DNA of 64,000 nucleotides from Pseudomonas siliginis (GTDB lineage: Bacteria; Pseudomonadota; Gammaproteobacteria; Pseudomonadales; Pseudomonadaceae), in the NCBI RefSeq assembly GCF_019145195.1, contig NZ_JAHSTW010000007.1:298639-362638 (forward strand). Direction: 5' to 3'. Position numbers and translations under genes: made by a program. Shown here piece after piece: positions 41,940-49,484 of this stretch. Within the stretch, counting starts at the first letter, position 1; each line of letters opens with the position of its first letter. A model generated the notes under the pieces. It ran no database searches and was not told the DNA's origin. It saw nothing but the letters and a program-made list of their open reading frames with translations.

Positions 41940-41955
41940 CTGTATATTGGTACAG
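41940..41955. promoter_or_regulatory. LexA (SOS) box
   Basis: CTGTATATTGGTACAG matches the CTG-N10-CAG LexA operator and keeps the CTGTATAT...ACAG pattern of gammaproteobacterial SOS boxes. It precedes the ImmA-type peptidase operon by about 130 bases. Confidence 0.65.
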
Positions 41956-41984
41956 TACTTGCTTTGATTTTTTCAGGAACAAGA

Positions 41985-42053
41985 ATGACAAGACCTGTCA
42001 ACATAAATTTGACGATTAACCTTGACTTGTGCAGAATCGCGCCTCATTTTTGA
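41985..42053 (+). CDS. Possible 22-residue leader peptide
   Basis: An ATG preceded by CAGGAACAAG opens a 22-codon frame (MTRPVNINLTINLDLCRIAPHF) between the LexA-type box and the peptidase gene. It may be a leader or a small SOS-induced peptide, or chance. Confidence 0.3.
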   Translation: MTRPVNINLTINLDLCRIAPHF

Positions 42054-42084
42054 TATACGAATCCACGCAAACAAAGGAGGCCGC

Positions 42085-42561
42085 ATGGAGTATCGCACTG
42101 CAAACGACGTCCTTTCAGCGCACTGGGATGGCCGTCTTCCGGTGAACCCTCAATCTATCGCCCAGGCTATGGGGATAGAAGTGAGGATGAGTAATCCTTT
42201 CGGCGGTGGGAATTCCACAGAAAGCGGCCATTACATGTACCGTAATGGCGCACCGTTGATTACTTACAACATGCTCGATGCCCCAGTAAGGCAGCGATTC
42301 ACAATTGCTCATGAGATCGGACATCACGTCCATGGTGACTTGGATGCTCCACGTGATACCTCTGAGCAGTTCAGCGCTCGATCGCGAGACCCGAAAGAGG
42401 TCGCGGCAAATAGATTCGCCGCGGCCTTGCTTATGCCTGCTGCGCTTGTAAAGCACATGGTGCTTGAGCAGCGAGTAACTGATTTATCCAAGCTGGCGAG
42501 TACCTTTGGAGTTTCGACGGCTGCGATGGAGTTCAGGCTTAAAGCGATTGGGCTTTTATGA
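42085..42561 (+). CDS. ImmA/IrrE-family metallopeptidase
   Basis: A 158-residue zinc peptidase with HEIGH at residues 76-80 (FTIAHEIGHHVHGD) and the downstream glutamate region EVAANRFAAALLMP, as in ImmA proteins that cleave mobile-element repressors. The ATG at 42085 has an AAAGGAGG ribosome site; the frame extends upstream to 42022 but the shorter form gives the usual start. No ImmR-type repressor is adjacent. Coupled by an ATGA overlap to the membrane protein and preceded by a LexA-type box. Confidence 0.88.
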   Translation: MEYRTANDVLSAHWDGRLPVNPQSIAQAMGIEVRMSNPFGGGNSTESGHYMYRNGAPLITYNMLDAPVRQRFTIAHEIGHHVHGDLDAPRDTSEQFSARSRDPKEVAANRFAAALLMPAALVKHMVLEQRVTDLSKLASTFGVSTAAMEFRLKAIGLL

Positions 42562-42971
42562 CTGATGCTAGTGATGACCTCGCTAGTGGCGAAGCAGAAA
42601 ATCCTGGTCTTATCGGAGACTTTCTGAGGAAGGAGGCTTGGCGCTTCCGCTGGGAAAAGCGTCTGACAAACGTCACGGTTTGCCTGATCATTATTTTCTA
42701 CTTATCCCTGCTGGGTTTCGTCTTCTTCGGCAACATCCGGGTGACGGTCGGCGCTTGGTATTTCTTCAGTTCGGTGAGGCCCCACACCACAGGTGACATC
42801 CCTATTATCGTGTCACTCTCAACTGTGCCAACATTGCTGCTCATAGCGTTACTGAGATACTTCCATCACCGACCGAAGCCCGAGCAGGACGACATTCAGG
42901 CACCACTTCCGATCAGTGTCGAGGCGGCAAAAGAGATCATAAAAGCCACAACCGACGCAATGAAAGGGTGA
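42558..42971 (+). CDS. Two-helix membrane protein partner of the ImmA-type peptidase
   Basis: A 137-residue protein with two hydrophobic segments, about residues 41-60 (VTVCLIIIFYLSLLGFVFFG) and 85-99 (IVSLSTVPTLLLIAL), and a soluble charged C-terminus. Not recognised. Its ATG overlaps the peptidase stop, so the two products are made together and probably work together. Confidence 0.7.
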   Translation: MTDASDDLASGEAENPGLIGDFLRKEAWRFRWEKRLTNVTVCLIIIFYLSLLGFVFFGNIRVTVGAWYFFSSVRPHTTGDIPIIVSLSTVPTLLLIALLRYFHHRPKPEQDDIQAPLPISVEAAKEIIKATTDAMKG

Positions 42972-43090
42972 AGCAGCGGCGAGACTGCAGTCTTGGACGT
43001 GATCGGCGAAAACGCCGGCCATATCCGTCAGGGACTGGCTAGTCTCAAGTCACAAGGCACTGCTTGAACCAACGTCAGCAGGGAGCGCAA

Positions 43091-43345
43091 ATGCACGATG
43101 ATCGCGAAGTGCTGTTTGTTGCCGACCTAGCAACGATGCTTGGGCGGACTGAGGCGTCTATCAGAGAGGGAATTCGCCGTGGTGTGGACTGGTTGCCGAA
43201 GAGTTTCAGAATGGGAACTAGGCACTGCTGGCTCAAGGAGGACGTGCGGGAGTTTCTACGCGCCTGCCGGGACGGCGAGAACAAGACGCGGAAAGTCGGT
43301 AGACCGAGGCAGACACCGCCAACACTGAGAGATATCAGGAAATGA
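43091..43345 (+). CDS. Helix-turn-helix element regulator
   Basis: An 84-residue protein. The ATG at 43091 follows AGGGAGC; a TTG at 43064 would extend it. The core EVLFVADLATMLGRTEASIR with KSFRMGTRHCWLKEDVREFL is a MerR/AlpA/excisionase-type winged helix, followed by a basic tail. Likely a directionality or transcription factor of the element. Confidence 0.7.
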   Translation: MHDDREVLFVADLATMLGRTEASIREGIRRGVDWLPKSFRMGTRHCWLKEDVREFLRACRDGENKTRKVGRPRQTPPTLRDIRK

Positions 43346-43463
43346 CAGTGTGGGCATCGATCGCTTCATGCGCCTCGGCCACGAGCTCTAAAGAGCAAGT
43401 GGCGCGCCATTCTCGCGCTCGCTGTAAGCCGAACGTAGACGATCAGGCTGAGGAATGCGAAAA

Positions 43464-43739
43464 ATGCGTTATGTGACTGTCAGAAAGTTTTCCAGCGACT
43501 CTGGGTACACCGAGGCCGCGATTCGAGCAAAGATCGCTGACGGCACTTGGGGTAAAGATCACGTTTGGCGAAAAGCACCTGACGGGCGAGTGCTGATCGA
43601 CGTCGATGGTTACGAAGCTTGGGTGGAGATGGGCAAACCATCAACGGCGAATCGAGAAGATAAGTTCCGGTCAGGTCAGAGCCCCGGGCCGCTGATGAGC
43701 AAAGGGCCAAAACTCGGAAGTCCAAAGCCGTTAGTGTGA
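43464..43739 (+). CDS. Excisionase-like protein
   Basis: A 91-residue protein: MRYVTVRKFSSDSGYTEAAI, then KIADGTWGKDHVWRKAPDGR and LIDVDGYEAWVEMG, matching phage excisionases of the winged-helix type. The ATG at 43464 is ten bases from GAGG; the in-frame ATG at 43455 is too close to it. In the excised circle this gene would lie next to the integrase. Confidence 0.75.
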   Translation: MRYVTVRKFSSDSGYTEAAIRAKIADGTWGKDHVWRKAPDGRVLIDVDGYEAWVEMGKPSTANREDKFRSGQSPGPLMSKGPKLGSPKPLV

Positions 43740-43835
43740 TACCGCTCGTCGGAGCGAACATGCTTTCCGAATGGTGGCTTTCGGGCCCCTTCTGGCGGAA
43801 AGAAAATGCCAAAAAGCACCTAGCAGCGCTCGCCA

Positions 43836-43855
43836 TGTATCCCCACATGTATCCC
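43836..43855. promoter_or_regulatory. Right arm-type integrase binding sites
   Basis: TGTATCCC at 43836-43843 and 43848-43855, 12 bases apart, matching the repeated word at the left end of the element. Confidence 0.6.
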
Positions 43856-43907
43856 TCGCGTAAATAGAAAGATAAATATCCAATAAATTCAGCATGTTAA
43901 GCTATCA

Positions 43908-43935
43908 GTTCAAATGTCTGTGTACCACCAAGTAC
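43908..43935. other. attR of the integrated element
   Basis: GTTCAAATGTCTGTGTA followed by the exact 11-base core CCACCAAGTAC (43925-43935). It resembles the T arm and 3' end of tRNA-Met with several changes, as expected for the copy contributed by the element. Confidence 0.85.
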
Positions 43936-43938
43936 TAA

Positions 43939-43970
43939 AAACGGCTTACCGAAAGGTAGGCCGTTTTTTT
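43939..43970 (+). terminator. Host tRNA-Met terminator displaced by the element
   Basis: ACGGCTTACC (43941-43950) pairs with GGTAGGCCGT (43955-43964), loop GAAA, followed by a seven-T run. It lies directly after attR and so was just downstream of tRNA-Met before insertion. Confidence 0.85.
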
Positions 43971-44156
43971 ATGCCTTGGGAAAAGTCCTTTTCCTCCCGC
44001 TCCCTGCATGCAATTCAGATACCTCCGTAAGAAAAAAGTAGATCTCTGGTACGAAACGGATCTTTCGTAGCATCAGCCACCTGTCGCTCTCTCCCCGAAT
44101 CGCTCCTATACCGACAAGCTCCCCTGGCTCGATTCAGCGCCATGCAGGGAGTTGGC

Positions 44157-45404
44157 ATGCCTCAATACAAATACCTTCTCGACGATGACTGGTTATTAAA
44201 TCCGTATAGCGGTGGCAGGGCCTGGTTTACTTTGCTTCCACCGAAAGCGCCGGAGCCAGTGTACATCGAGAAGGATGAGTGGCCTGCGCCCAAGCCACGC
44301 GAAGACAGGGTATTTGCCAAGTCCTGCACGCCGGACAACTGGTGTCGCACGGACGCTGGCACTGCCAAGGAGCCAACCAGCAACTTCGGCAAGATCATGG
44401 TCGCCGGCGCCATGCTCATGCCCTCCGCCAGTACCGCGGTCGCGACGGCAATAGGCGCCGACCTGGCTTTGGGGCGTCTGGCCGGCGGCGGGATTTTGCA
44501 ACAGCGCCTGAACTGGGCCATCCGTGGCGCCGGCGGGCCGGCCAGTGTGTTCGTGCTGGGAATGCTGCCAAGCAAAATGGCCGACGGCACGCTTCACACC
44601 GACGAAGAACTACGCCGCATGAGCCGCGCCACCACGCGCGTGCGCTTCCAGTTTCGTCGTGATGCCGAAGGTGTTCTGCGGGTCTACGGCATCCACTCCG
44701 GCGCCTCTGGCGACGACGCCGTACGCACGGTGAACGTCAAGTGGAACGCCGACAAGACCGCCATGGAGGCCAAGCTCAACGGCATCACCATTCTCTGGAC
44801 GCCGCAACGCGGGCCGTTGGGATCGATGCCACCGCTGGTTTATCCCGACCACGGTGAGGCACTCGACCCGATCCTCGTCCACCCGATCCCGGACAATACC
44901 GATAGCCAGATTGAGGGTCTGCCGGGCGAGGATGTAACGGCCGAGGATTGTATTCTGGTGTTCCCGGCGGACACCGGGCTGAAGTCGTTATATGTGGTTT
45001 ATTCGAGGCCGGCGAGGCTGACGCCGGGGATCGTTACGGGGGTGGGTGAGGATGTGGCGGGGATATGGCTTGCGGGTGCTGATTCGGACGTGGGGGTTCC
45101 GATTCCAACAGACGTTGCCAACTCTCTACGAGGACGAGAATTCAAAAACTTCGACTCATTCAGAGCAACCTTTTGGAAAACTGTTGCAGAGTCAACATCG
45201 GGGGGTGAGTTGATTGAACAGAATGTTGGTCGCATGCGTAAGGGTAAGGCGCCACGTGTGCGTAAAGGCGATAGAGTCGGCGGTAGAAAGTCTTATGAAA
45301 TTCACCATCTCGAAAAAATATCCAAGGGTGGTGGCGTATATGACCTAGATAACCTTCGAGTAAATACTCCTCGGAACCATATCGATATACACCGGCGTGA
45401 ATAG
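44157..45404 (+). CDS. S-type pyocin-like bacteriocin with HNH DNase domain
   Basis: A 415-residue toxin. Residues about 75-310 are the pyocin S translocation domain (Gly/Ala-rich MVAGAMLMPSASTAVATAIG, then RVRFQFRRDAEGVLRVYGIH). Residues about 325-415 are a colicin E9/pyocin S2-type DNase: H383-H384, N399, H408 and H412 (EIHHLEKISKGGG, NHIDIH). The receptor-binding and long N-terminal parts of full S-pyocins are missing; the first 70 residues are of unknown role. AGGGAGT precedes ATG 44157. GC falls sharply near 45110, at the DNase domain. Confidence 0.85.
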   Translation: MPQYKYLLDDDWLLNPYSGGRAWFTLLPPKAPEPVYIEKDEWPAPKPREDRVFAKSCTPDNWCRTDAGTAKEPTSNFGKIMVAGAMLMPSASTAVATAIGADLALGRLAGGGILQQRLNWAIRGAGGPASVFVLGMLPSKMADGTLHTDEELRRMSRATTRVRFQFRRDAEGVLRVYGIHSGASGDDAVRTVNVKWNADKTAMEAKLNGITILWTPQRGPLGSMPPLVYPDHGEALDPILVHPIPDNTDSQIEGLPGEDVTAEDCILVFPADTGLKSLYVVYSRPARLTPGIVTGVGEDVAGIWLAGADSDVGVPIPTDVANSLRGREFKNFDSFRATFWKTVAESTSGGELIEQNVGRMRKGKAPRVRKGDRVGGRKSYEIHHLEKISKGGGVYDLDNLRVNTPRNHIDIHRRE

Positions 45405-45410
45405 GCAAAT

Positions 45411-45686
45411 ATGAAAGACACCTTATTAAAAGCCAGCATTTCTGAATACACAGAGGCCGAATTCGTCGCGCTACTACAAGAGCTCGCGAAAGAGGATGAA
45501 GAAGCTGAAAACGATGATCGTGCTGATTTACTGTTGGCGCACTTCGAGACAATCAGCGAGCATCCAGCAGGATCAGACTTGATCTACTACCCGGAGCCTG
45601 GTGCTGATAACTCCCCTGTGGGGGTAATGCAAAGTGTCAGGGACTGGCGAGAAGCACAGGGATTGCCGGGGTTCAAAGGCTCTTGA
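45411..45686 (+). CDS. DNase immunity protein, first copy (likely cognate)
   Basis: A 91-residue acidic Im9/Im2-family immunity protein: ISEYTEAEFVALLQELAKED, then SEHPAGSDLIYYPEPGADNS and WREAQGLPGFKG. It lies 6 bases after the bacteriocin stop, so it should bind and block that DNase domain. Low GC relative to the chromosome. Confidence 0.92.
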   Translation: MKDTLLKASISEYTEAEFVALLQELAKEDEEAENDDRADLLLAHFETISEHPAGSDLIYYPEPGADNSPVGVMQSVRDWREAQGLPGFKGS

Positions 45687-45784
45687 TAAATCGTGTCGTT
45701 GAGGGTTCGAGCCATCGAGTTAAACTTTGGCTGTCACGATTTATTGCGTCTCAACACATCCAAGATTCGTGCATGAGATAGGCA

Positions 45785-46051
45785 ATGGCAACGGAATTCC
45801 TTATTAAAGACGATTTGTCAGATTACACCGAGCAAGAATTCATCAACATCCTTGAGCGCATTATCGGAAATGAGGGGAGCGAAGAAGAAGAAAGCAAGCT
45901 CGTTCTTCACTTCAATTTGATTTGTGGACACCCAACAGGATCCGATTTGATTTTTTACCCTGAAGATGGCGCCGATGACTCGGCACAGGGAATCATTGAG
46001 TCATTGAAGAAATGGCGTAGTGACCATGGACTGTCGGGCTTCAAACAATGA
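45785..46051 (+). CDS. DNase immunity protein, second copy
   Basis: An 88-residue homologue of the first: LSDYTEQEFINILERIIG, GHPTGSDLIFYPEDGADDS, WRSDHGLSGFKQ. The 98-base gap before it holds no toxin remnant that I can read, but the leader GATAGGCA is shared with the first copy. Probably protects against a related toxin. Confidence 0.88.
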   Translation: MATEFLIKDDLSDYTEQEFINILERIIGNEGSEEEESKLVLHFNLICGHPTGSDLIFYPEDGADDSAQGIIESLKKWRSDHGLSGFKQ

Positions 46052-46316
46052 TAAGAAACGCACCAAGCAAAGCATAGCTGACTACACAGAATCAGAATTG
46101 ATCTGTTTCGTGAAAAATATAAGAGCAGTCAACAGAAGTGGGTCTGACAAGGAGCTTGGCAGATTGCTGGCGGAATTCAGGGCTTTGACCGGCCACCCCG
46201 CTGGAACAGACCTGATCTTCTACCCCGAGCCCGGAGCAGATACAACATCTGCCGGAATAGCTCGTACAGTCATGGCATGGCGCGAAGCGAATCGACTACC
46301 CGGATTCAAGACATGA
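46026..46316 (+). CDS. DNase immunity protein, third copy
   Basis: A 96-residue homologue: IADYTESELICFVKNIRAVN, GHPAGTDLIFYPEPGADTTS, WREANRLPGFKT. The start is uncertain: ATG 46026 and GTG 46020 are the only in-frame candidates, and both lie inside the end of the second copy, so translation is coupled. The unusual N-terminus reflects this overlap. Confidence 0.8.
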   Translation: MDCRASNNDKKRTKQSIADYTESELICFVKNIRAVNRSGSDKELGRLLAEFRALTGHPAGTDLIFYPEPGADTTSAGIARTVMAWREANRLPGFKT

Positions 46317-46366
46317 ATCCTGCCGCCCGTTTCATTTGAACTGTGGAACTACAACTGGGGAATGTC

Positions 46367-46615
46367 ATGACTAACATATCCGACTACACCGAAGCAGAAT
46401 TCTTGAAATTTGTGCAATCTGTTCTTGCAGCCAACACAAGCCCAGACGAGATTCTCGATCCGCTGTTGTTTGAATTTGTACGTCTGTGTGAGCACCCAGC
46501 GGGCACTGACCTTATCTATTGGCCCGAGGATATGAAACAACAAACAGCCGAGGGCATTACCGAAATCGTGAAAAAGTGGCGCTCTACCCATGGTCTACCT
46601 GGCTTCAAGCAATAA
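46367..46615 (+). CDS. DNase immunity protein, fourth copy
   Basis: An 82-residue homologue: ISDYTEAEFLKFVQSVLAAN, EHPAGTDLIYWPEDMKQQTA, WRSTHGLPGFKQ. ATG 46367 follows GGGGA; a GTG at 46343 would only add a poor extension. Last gene of the immunity array. Confidence 0.88.
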   Translation: MTNISDYTEAEFLKFVQSVLAANTSPDEILDPLLFEFVRLCEHPAGTDLIYWPEDMKQQTAEGITEIVKKWRSTHGLPGFKQ

Positions 46616-46673
46616 GTTTCTGACTCACCAACCCTGCATCACTCTCAAGAAGATCGCATCGCCTGAGTTACCG

Positions 46674-46698
46674 CTTTCGCGAGCAGGCTCGCTCCCAC
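46674..46698. repeat. Single REP sequence
   Basis: CTTTCGCGAGCAGGCTCGCTCCCAC, one unpaired half of the REP family, between the immunity array and the gamma-glutamyltransferase gene. Confidence 0.85.
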
Positions 46699-46831
46699 AA
46701 GGGCATCGTATTCGGCCAATCGATTGGCGCGGCCGCTGATCGGAAGGGCTGTAATCCCCACGCGGTTTGCACCCCGCCCGCCCGCTCGATAAAGTCCCTC
46801 AAGACTTCTACCCCACGGACGGAGAGCCCGC

Positions 46832-48664
46832 GTGTTTCCAGCCCAGCCCTTAAAGCGCTTTCGCCTGCCAGCCCTGACACTGCTTGTCAGCGCCCTGACC
46901 CTCACCGCATGCAACGCCCCGCCCTCTTCTTCCTTGCCGCTGGCACCGGAAGCCGCTTCCGGTTACCGCACTGATCTGCAAACCCGACACGCCAATAAAC
47001 ACATGGCCGCTGCTGCCAATCCACTCGCGGCCGAAGCCGGGCGGGAGATGTTGCGTCAGGGTGGTTCGGCGATTGATGCGGCGATTGCGATGCAGGCGGT
47101 GTTGACGCTGGTTGAGCCGCAGTCTTCCGGGATCGGTGGCGGGGCGATGATTGTGTTGTGGGATGGCAAGCAGGTGCGCACCTATGACGGCCGCGAAACG
47201 GCCCCGGCCGGGGCCACCGAGAAGCTGTTCCTGAAGGCTGATGGTAAACCGATGGCCTTTACGCAAGCGCAGATCGGCGGGCGCTCGGTCGGTACGCCCG
47301 GGGTATTGCGGGCGCTGGAGCTGGCGCATCGACAACACGGTCGCTTGCCATGGGCGAAGCTGTTTGAGCCGGCGATCAAACTGGCCGAGCAAGGCTTTGC
47401 GATTTCCCCGCGCCTGCATTCGCTGCTGACTGCCGATCCACTGATACGCCAGTCGCCAGACATGGCTGCGTACTTCCTGAATGAGGATGGCAGCGTCAAA
47501 GCTGTCGGCACGCGCCTGCAGAACCCGAAGTTGGCGGCCGTGTTCAAACGTATCGCCAGCGAAGGTGCCGATGCGCTGTACAAAGGTCCGATCGCTGAAG
47601 AGATCGTCGCCAAGGTTCAACAGCACGCCAACCCCGGCAGCCTGTCGCTGAACGATTTGCAGCGCTATCAGGCCAAGGAACGCGCGCCGCTGTGTACCGA
47701 CTACAAGCGTTGGCAGGTCTGCGGCATGCCGCCACCGTCGTCAGGCGGGATCGCCGTGGCGCAGATTCTCGGCACGTTGCAGGCGCTGGAGACTCGCGAC
47801 CCACGCCTGTCGCTGACCCCGCTCAAACCAGTGAACAGCAATAGGCCAGCCGGCATCGAACCGGCGCCGCAAGCGGTGCATCTGATCGCCGAGGCTGAAC
47901 GTCTGGCCTATGCCGACCGTGCGCAATACGTGGCCGACACCGACTTCGTCCCGGTGCCGGTCAAAGGTCTGCTCGATCCGGCCTACCTGGCCAGCCGCGC
48001 CAACCTGATCGGCGAGCGCAGCATGGGCAGCGCCAAACCGGGCACACCGCCGGGCGTACAGGTTGCCTACGCACCGGACCGCTCGCCGTTACGCATCTCC
48101 ACCTCGCAAGTGGTCGCGGTGGATGACCTCGGCGGCGCCGTGTCGATGACCACCACCATCGAAGCCGCGTTCGGCTCGCACCTGATGGTTCAGGGTTTTC
48201 TGCTGAACAACCAGATGACCGACTTCTCGTTCATCGCCGAAGAGAACGGGCAGAAAGTCGCGAACCGCGTCGAACCCGGAAAACGCCCACGTTCGTCGAT
48301 GGCGCCGACGCTGATCTTTGATCGCAACACTGGTGAATTTGTCGCCACGGTCGGCTCGCCCGGCGGCTCGCAAATCATCGAATACGTGGCGAAAACCACC
48401 ATCGGCCTGCTCGACTGGAACCTCGATGCACAAAGTGCGATCAACCTGCCCAACTTCGGCAGCCGCAATGGCCCCACCGAACTGGAACAGGGACAGTTCA
48501 GCGCGGCGCTGATTCAGGCACTCAAGGACAAGGGCCACACGCTCAGCGAAATCGACATGACCAGCGGCACCCAAGCGATCGTGCGGGTGAAGGATGCGCA
48601 GGGCAAAGCGACCTTGACGGGGGGTGCCGATCCTCGGCGTGAGGGAGAAGCGTTGGGGGACTGA
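46832..48664 (+). CDS. ggt: Gamma-glutamyltransferase, lipoprotein-type
   Basis: Hydrolyses or transfers the gamma-glutamyl group of glutathione. The 610-residue precursor starts with GTG; its signal peptide ends in the lipobox LTAC (C27), so the enzyme is probably anchored in the envelope. Landmarks are ALTLVEPQSSGIGGGAMIVL, YDGRETAP, and the autoprocessing site with nucleophile T424 (STSQVVAVDD), followed by FLLNNQMTDFS and GSPGGSQIIEYV. Complete. Confidence 0.9.
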   Translation: MFPAQPLKRFRLPALTLLVSALTLTACNAPPSSSLPLAPEAASGYRTDLQTRHANKHMAAAANPLAAEAGREMLRQGGSAIDAAIAMQAVLTLVEPQSSGIGGGAMIVLWDGKQVRTYDGRETAPAGATEKLFLKADGKPMAFTQAQIGGRSVGTPGVLRALELAHRQHGRLPWAKLFEPAIKLAEQGFAISPRLHSLLTADPLIRQSPDMAAYFLNEDGSVKAVGTRLQNPKLAAVFKRIASEGADALYKGPIAEEIVAKVQQHANPGSLSLNDLQRYQAKERAPLCTDYKRWQVCGMPPPSSGGIAVAQILGTLQALETRDPRLSLTPLKPVNSNRPAGIEPAPQAVHLIAEAERLAYADRAQYVADTDFVPVPVKGLLDPAYLASRANLIGERSMGSAKPGTPPGVQVAYAPDRSPLRISTSQVVAVDDLGGAVSMTTTIEAAFGSHLMVQGFLLNNQMTDFSFIAEENGQKVANRVEPGKRPRSSMAPTLIFDRNTGEFVATVGSPGGSQIIEYVAKTTIGLLDWNLDAQSAINLPNFGSRNGPTELEQGQFSAALIQALKDKGHTLSEIDMTSGTQAIVRVKDAQGKATLTGGADPRREGEALGD

Positions 48665-48678
48665 AACACTGCATTGAA

Positions 48679-48706
48679 TAAAGGCCTGTCGAGCAGCAGG
48701 CCTTCT
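48679..48706. terminator. Bidirectional terminator between ggt and flavin reductase
   Basis: AAGGCCTG (48681-48688) pairs with CAGGCCTT (48697-48704), loop TCGAGCAG. It lies between convergent genes, with a T-rich tract on the minus side. Confidence 0.65.
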
Positions 48707-48718
48707 CCCGGGAGTAAA

Positions 48719-49318
48719 TCAGACCGCCAACGTCTTGCCATCCACCCCATCCCCAATCGTCAGGAAATGCCCGCCCGCAACGTGGTGCAACGTACGCAAA
48801 CCATCGTGCCCTTCGAAATGCCAGCGCCCATCGCTGAACACACGCTCGTCGGCCTGGGCGGCGATGACTTCGGCGAGGAACAGGTCGTATTGCTCGTGAT
48901 TGCGCGGCTCCGGCAGCAGGCGGCATTCGAGCCAGGCGACACAGCCCTCGAGCAGCGGCGCTTCAACCTGCTCGCCAGCGAAGGTTTGCAGACCGTACGC
49001 CTGAAACTTGTCCTGACCTTGGTTGCGGGTGATTTCCAGGCCGGAGGTGTTGCCGACGGTTTGCACGATATCGGCCTGATTGACGCAAGGCACATTCAGC
49101 ACAAAAGTGCCGGAGGCTTCGAGCAACTGGCGAGTCCAGGTGGATTTGTCGAGGACGACGGCGACTTTCGGTGGTTCGAAATCCAGCGGCATGGCCCAGG
49201 CGGCGGCCATGATGTTGCGCTGGCCGTCGTGAGCGGCGCTGACCAGCACGGTCGGCCCGTGGTTGAGCAGGCGGTAGGCTTTGTTCAGGGGCACCGGACG
49301 GCGGTGGGAGACGCTCAT
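48719..49318 (-). CDS. Flavin reductase-like FMN-binding protein
   Basis: A 199-residue protein of the flavin reductase-like (DIM6/NTAB) fold: PVPLNKAYRLLNHGPTVLVS, AAWAMPLDFEPPKVAVVLDK, GTFVLNVPC. Probably binds FMN and supplies reduced flavin or acts as an oxidoreductase. The start at 49318 has a GGAG ribosome site; the longer frame to 49468 runs through a REP and is rejected. Confidence 0.85.
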   Translation of the reverse strand: MSVSHRRPVPLNKAYRLLNHGPTVLVSAAHDGQRNIMAAAWAMPLDFEPPKVAVVLDKSTWTRQLLEASGTFVLNVPCVNQADIVQTVGNTSGLEITRNQGQDKFQAYGLQTFAGEQVEAPLLEGCVAWLECRLLPEPRNHEQYDLFLAEVIAAQADERVFSDGRWHFEGHDGLRTLHHVAGGHFLTIGDGVDGKTLAV

Positions 49319-49380
49319 GGGATCTGCTCCGGAGGAAAAGGAGCCGATTGTAGCGCTGCCACTGGAGAAACACAGAACCT

Positions 49381-49468
49381 GTGGGAGCGAGCCTGCTCGC
49401 GAAAGCGGTGTATCAGCCAACATTAACGTTAAATGTTGAATCGCTTTCGCGAGCAGGCTCGCTCCCAC
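49381..49468. repeat. REP pair (BIME/REPIN-like)
   Basis: GTGGGAGCGAGCCTGCTCGC at 49381-49400 and the inverted half ending GCTCCCAC at 49468, around a short AT-rich core containing AACATTAACGTTAAATGTT, itself a dyad. Confidence 0.9.
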
Positions 49469-49484
49469 ACTTGGTCAGTGTCGA

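Larger units (their letters stand above)
41471..42084. other. Repeat-rich 614-base intergenic region
   Basis: No established gene. It holds a 21-base palindrome, two 26-base direct repeats, six tandem GTGAGCA units, a LexA-type box and a possible 22-codon leader frame (each listed separately). It lies between the divergent small basic gene and the ImmA-type operon and so should contain both promoters. Confidence 0.7.
28312..43935. mobile_element. P4-like satellite or reduced prophage in tRNA-Met
   Basis: A 15.6-kb element between attL and attR. It has a P4-type integrase at the left end, an excisionase at the right end, AlpA-type and HTH regulators, a C4 antisense RNA, a Toprim primase and DUF927 helicase, an iteron array, a phage ejection-like protein and several cargo genes. 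No terminase, portal, capsid, tail assembly or lysis cassette is seen, so on its own it could not build virions. It is more AT-rich than the flanks in its cargo parts, especially 29.86-30.9 kb. Confidence 0.85.
43740..44156. other. Right end of the element and host junction
   Basis: No gene. It holds the right arm-type sites, attR and the displaced host terminator (listed separately), then about 185 bases up to the bacteriocin start. I see no LexA box, Fur box or P-box-like pyocin activator site there. Confidence 0.7.

Noticed and set aside
49319..49468. N-terminal extension of the flavin reductase frame
   Set aside because: It translates a REP pair; the ATG at 49318 has its own ribosome site.
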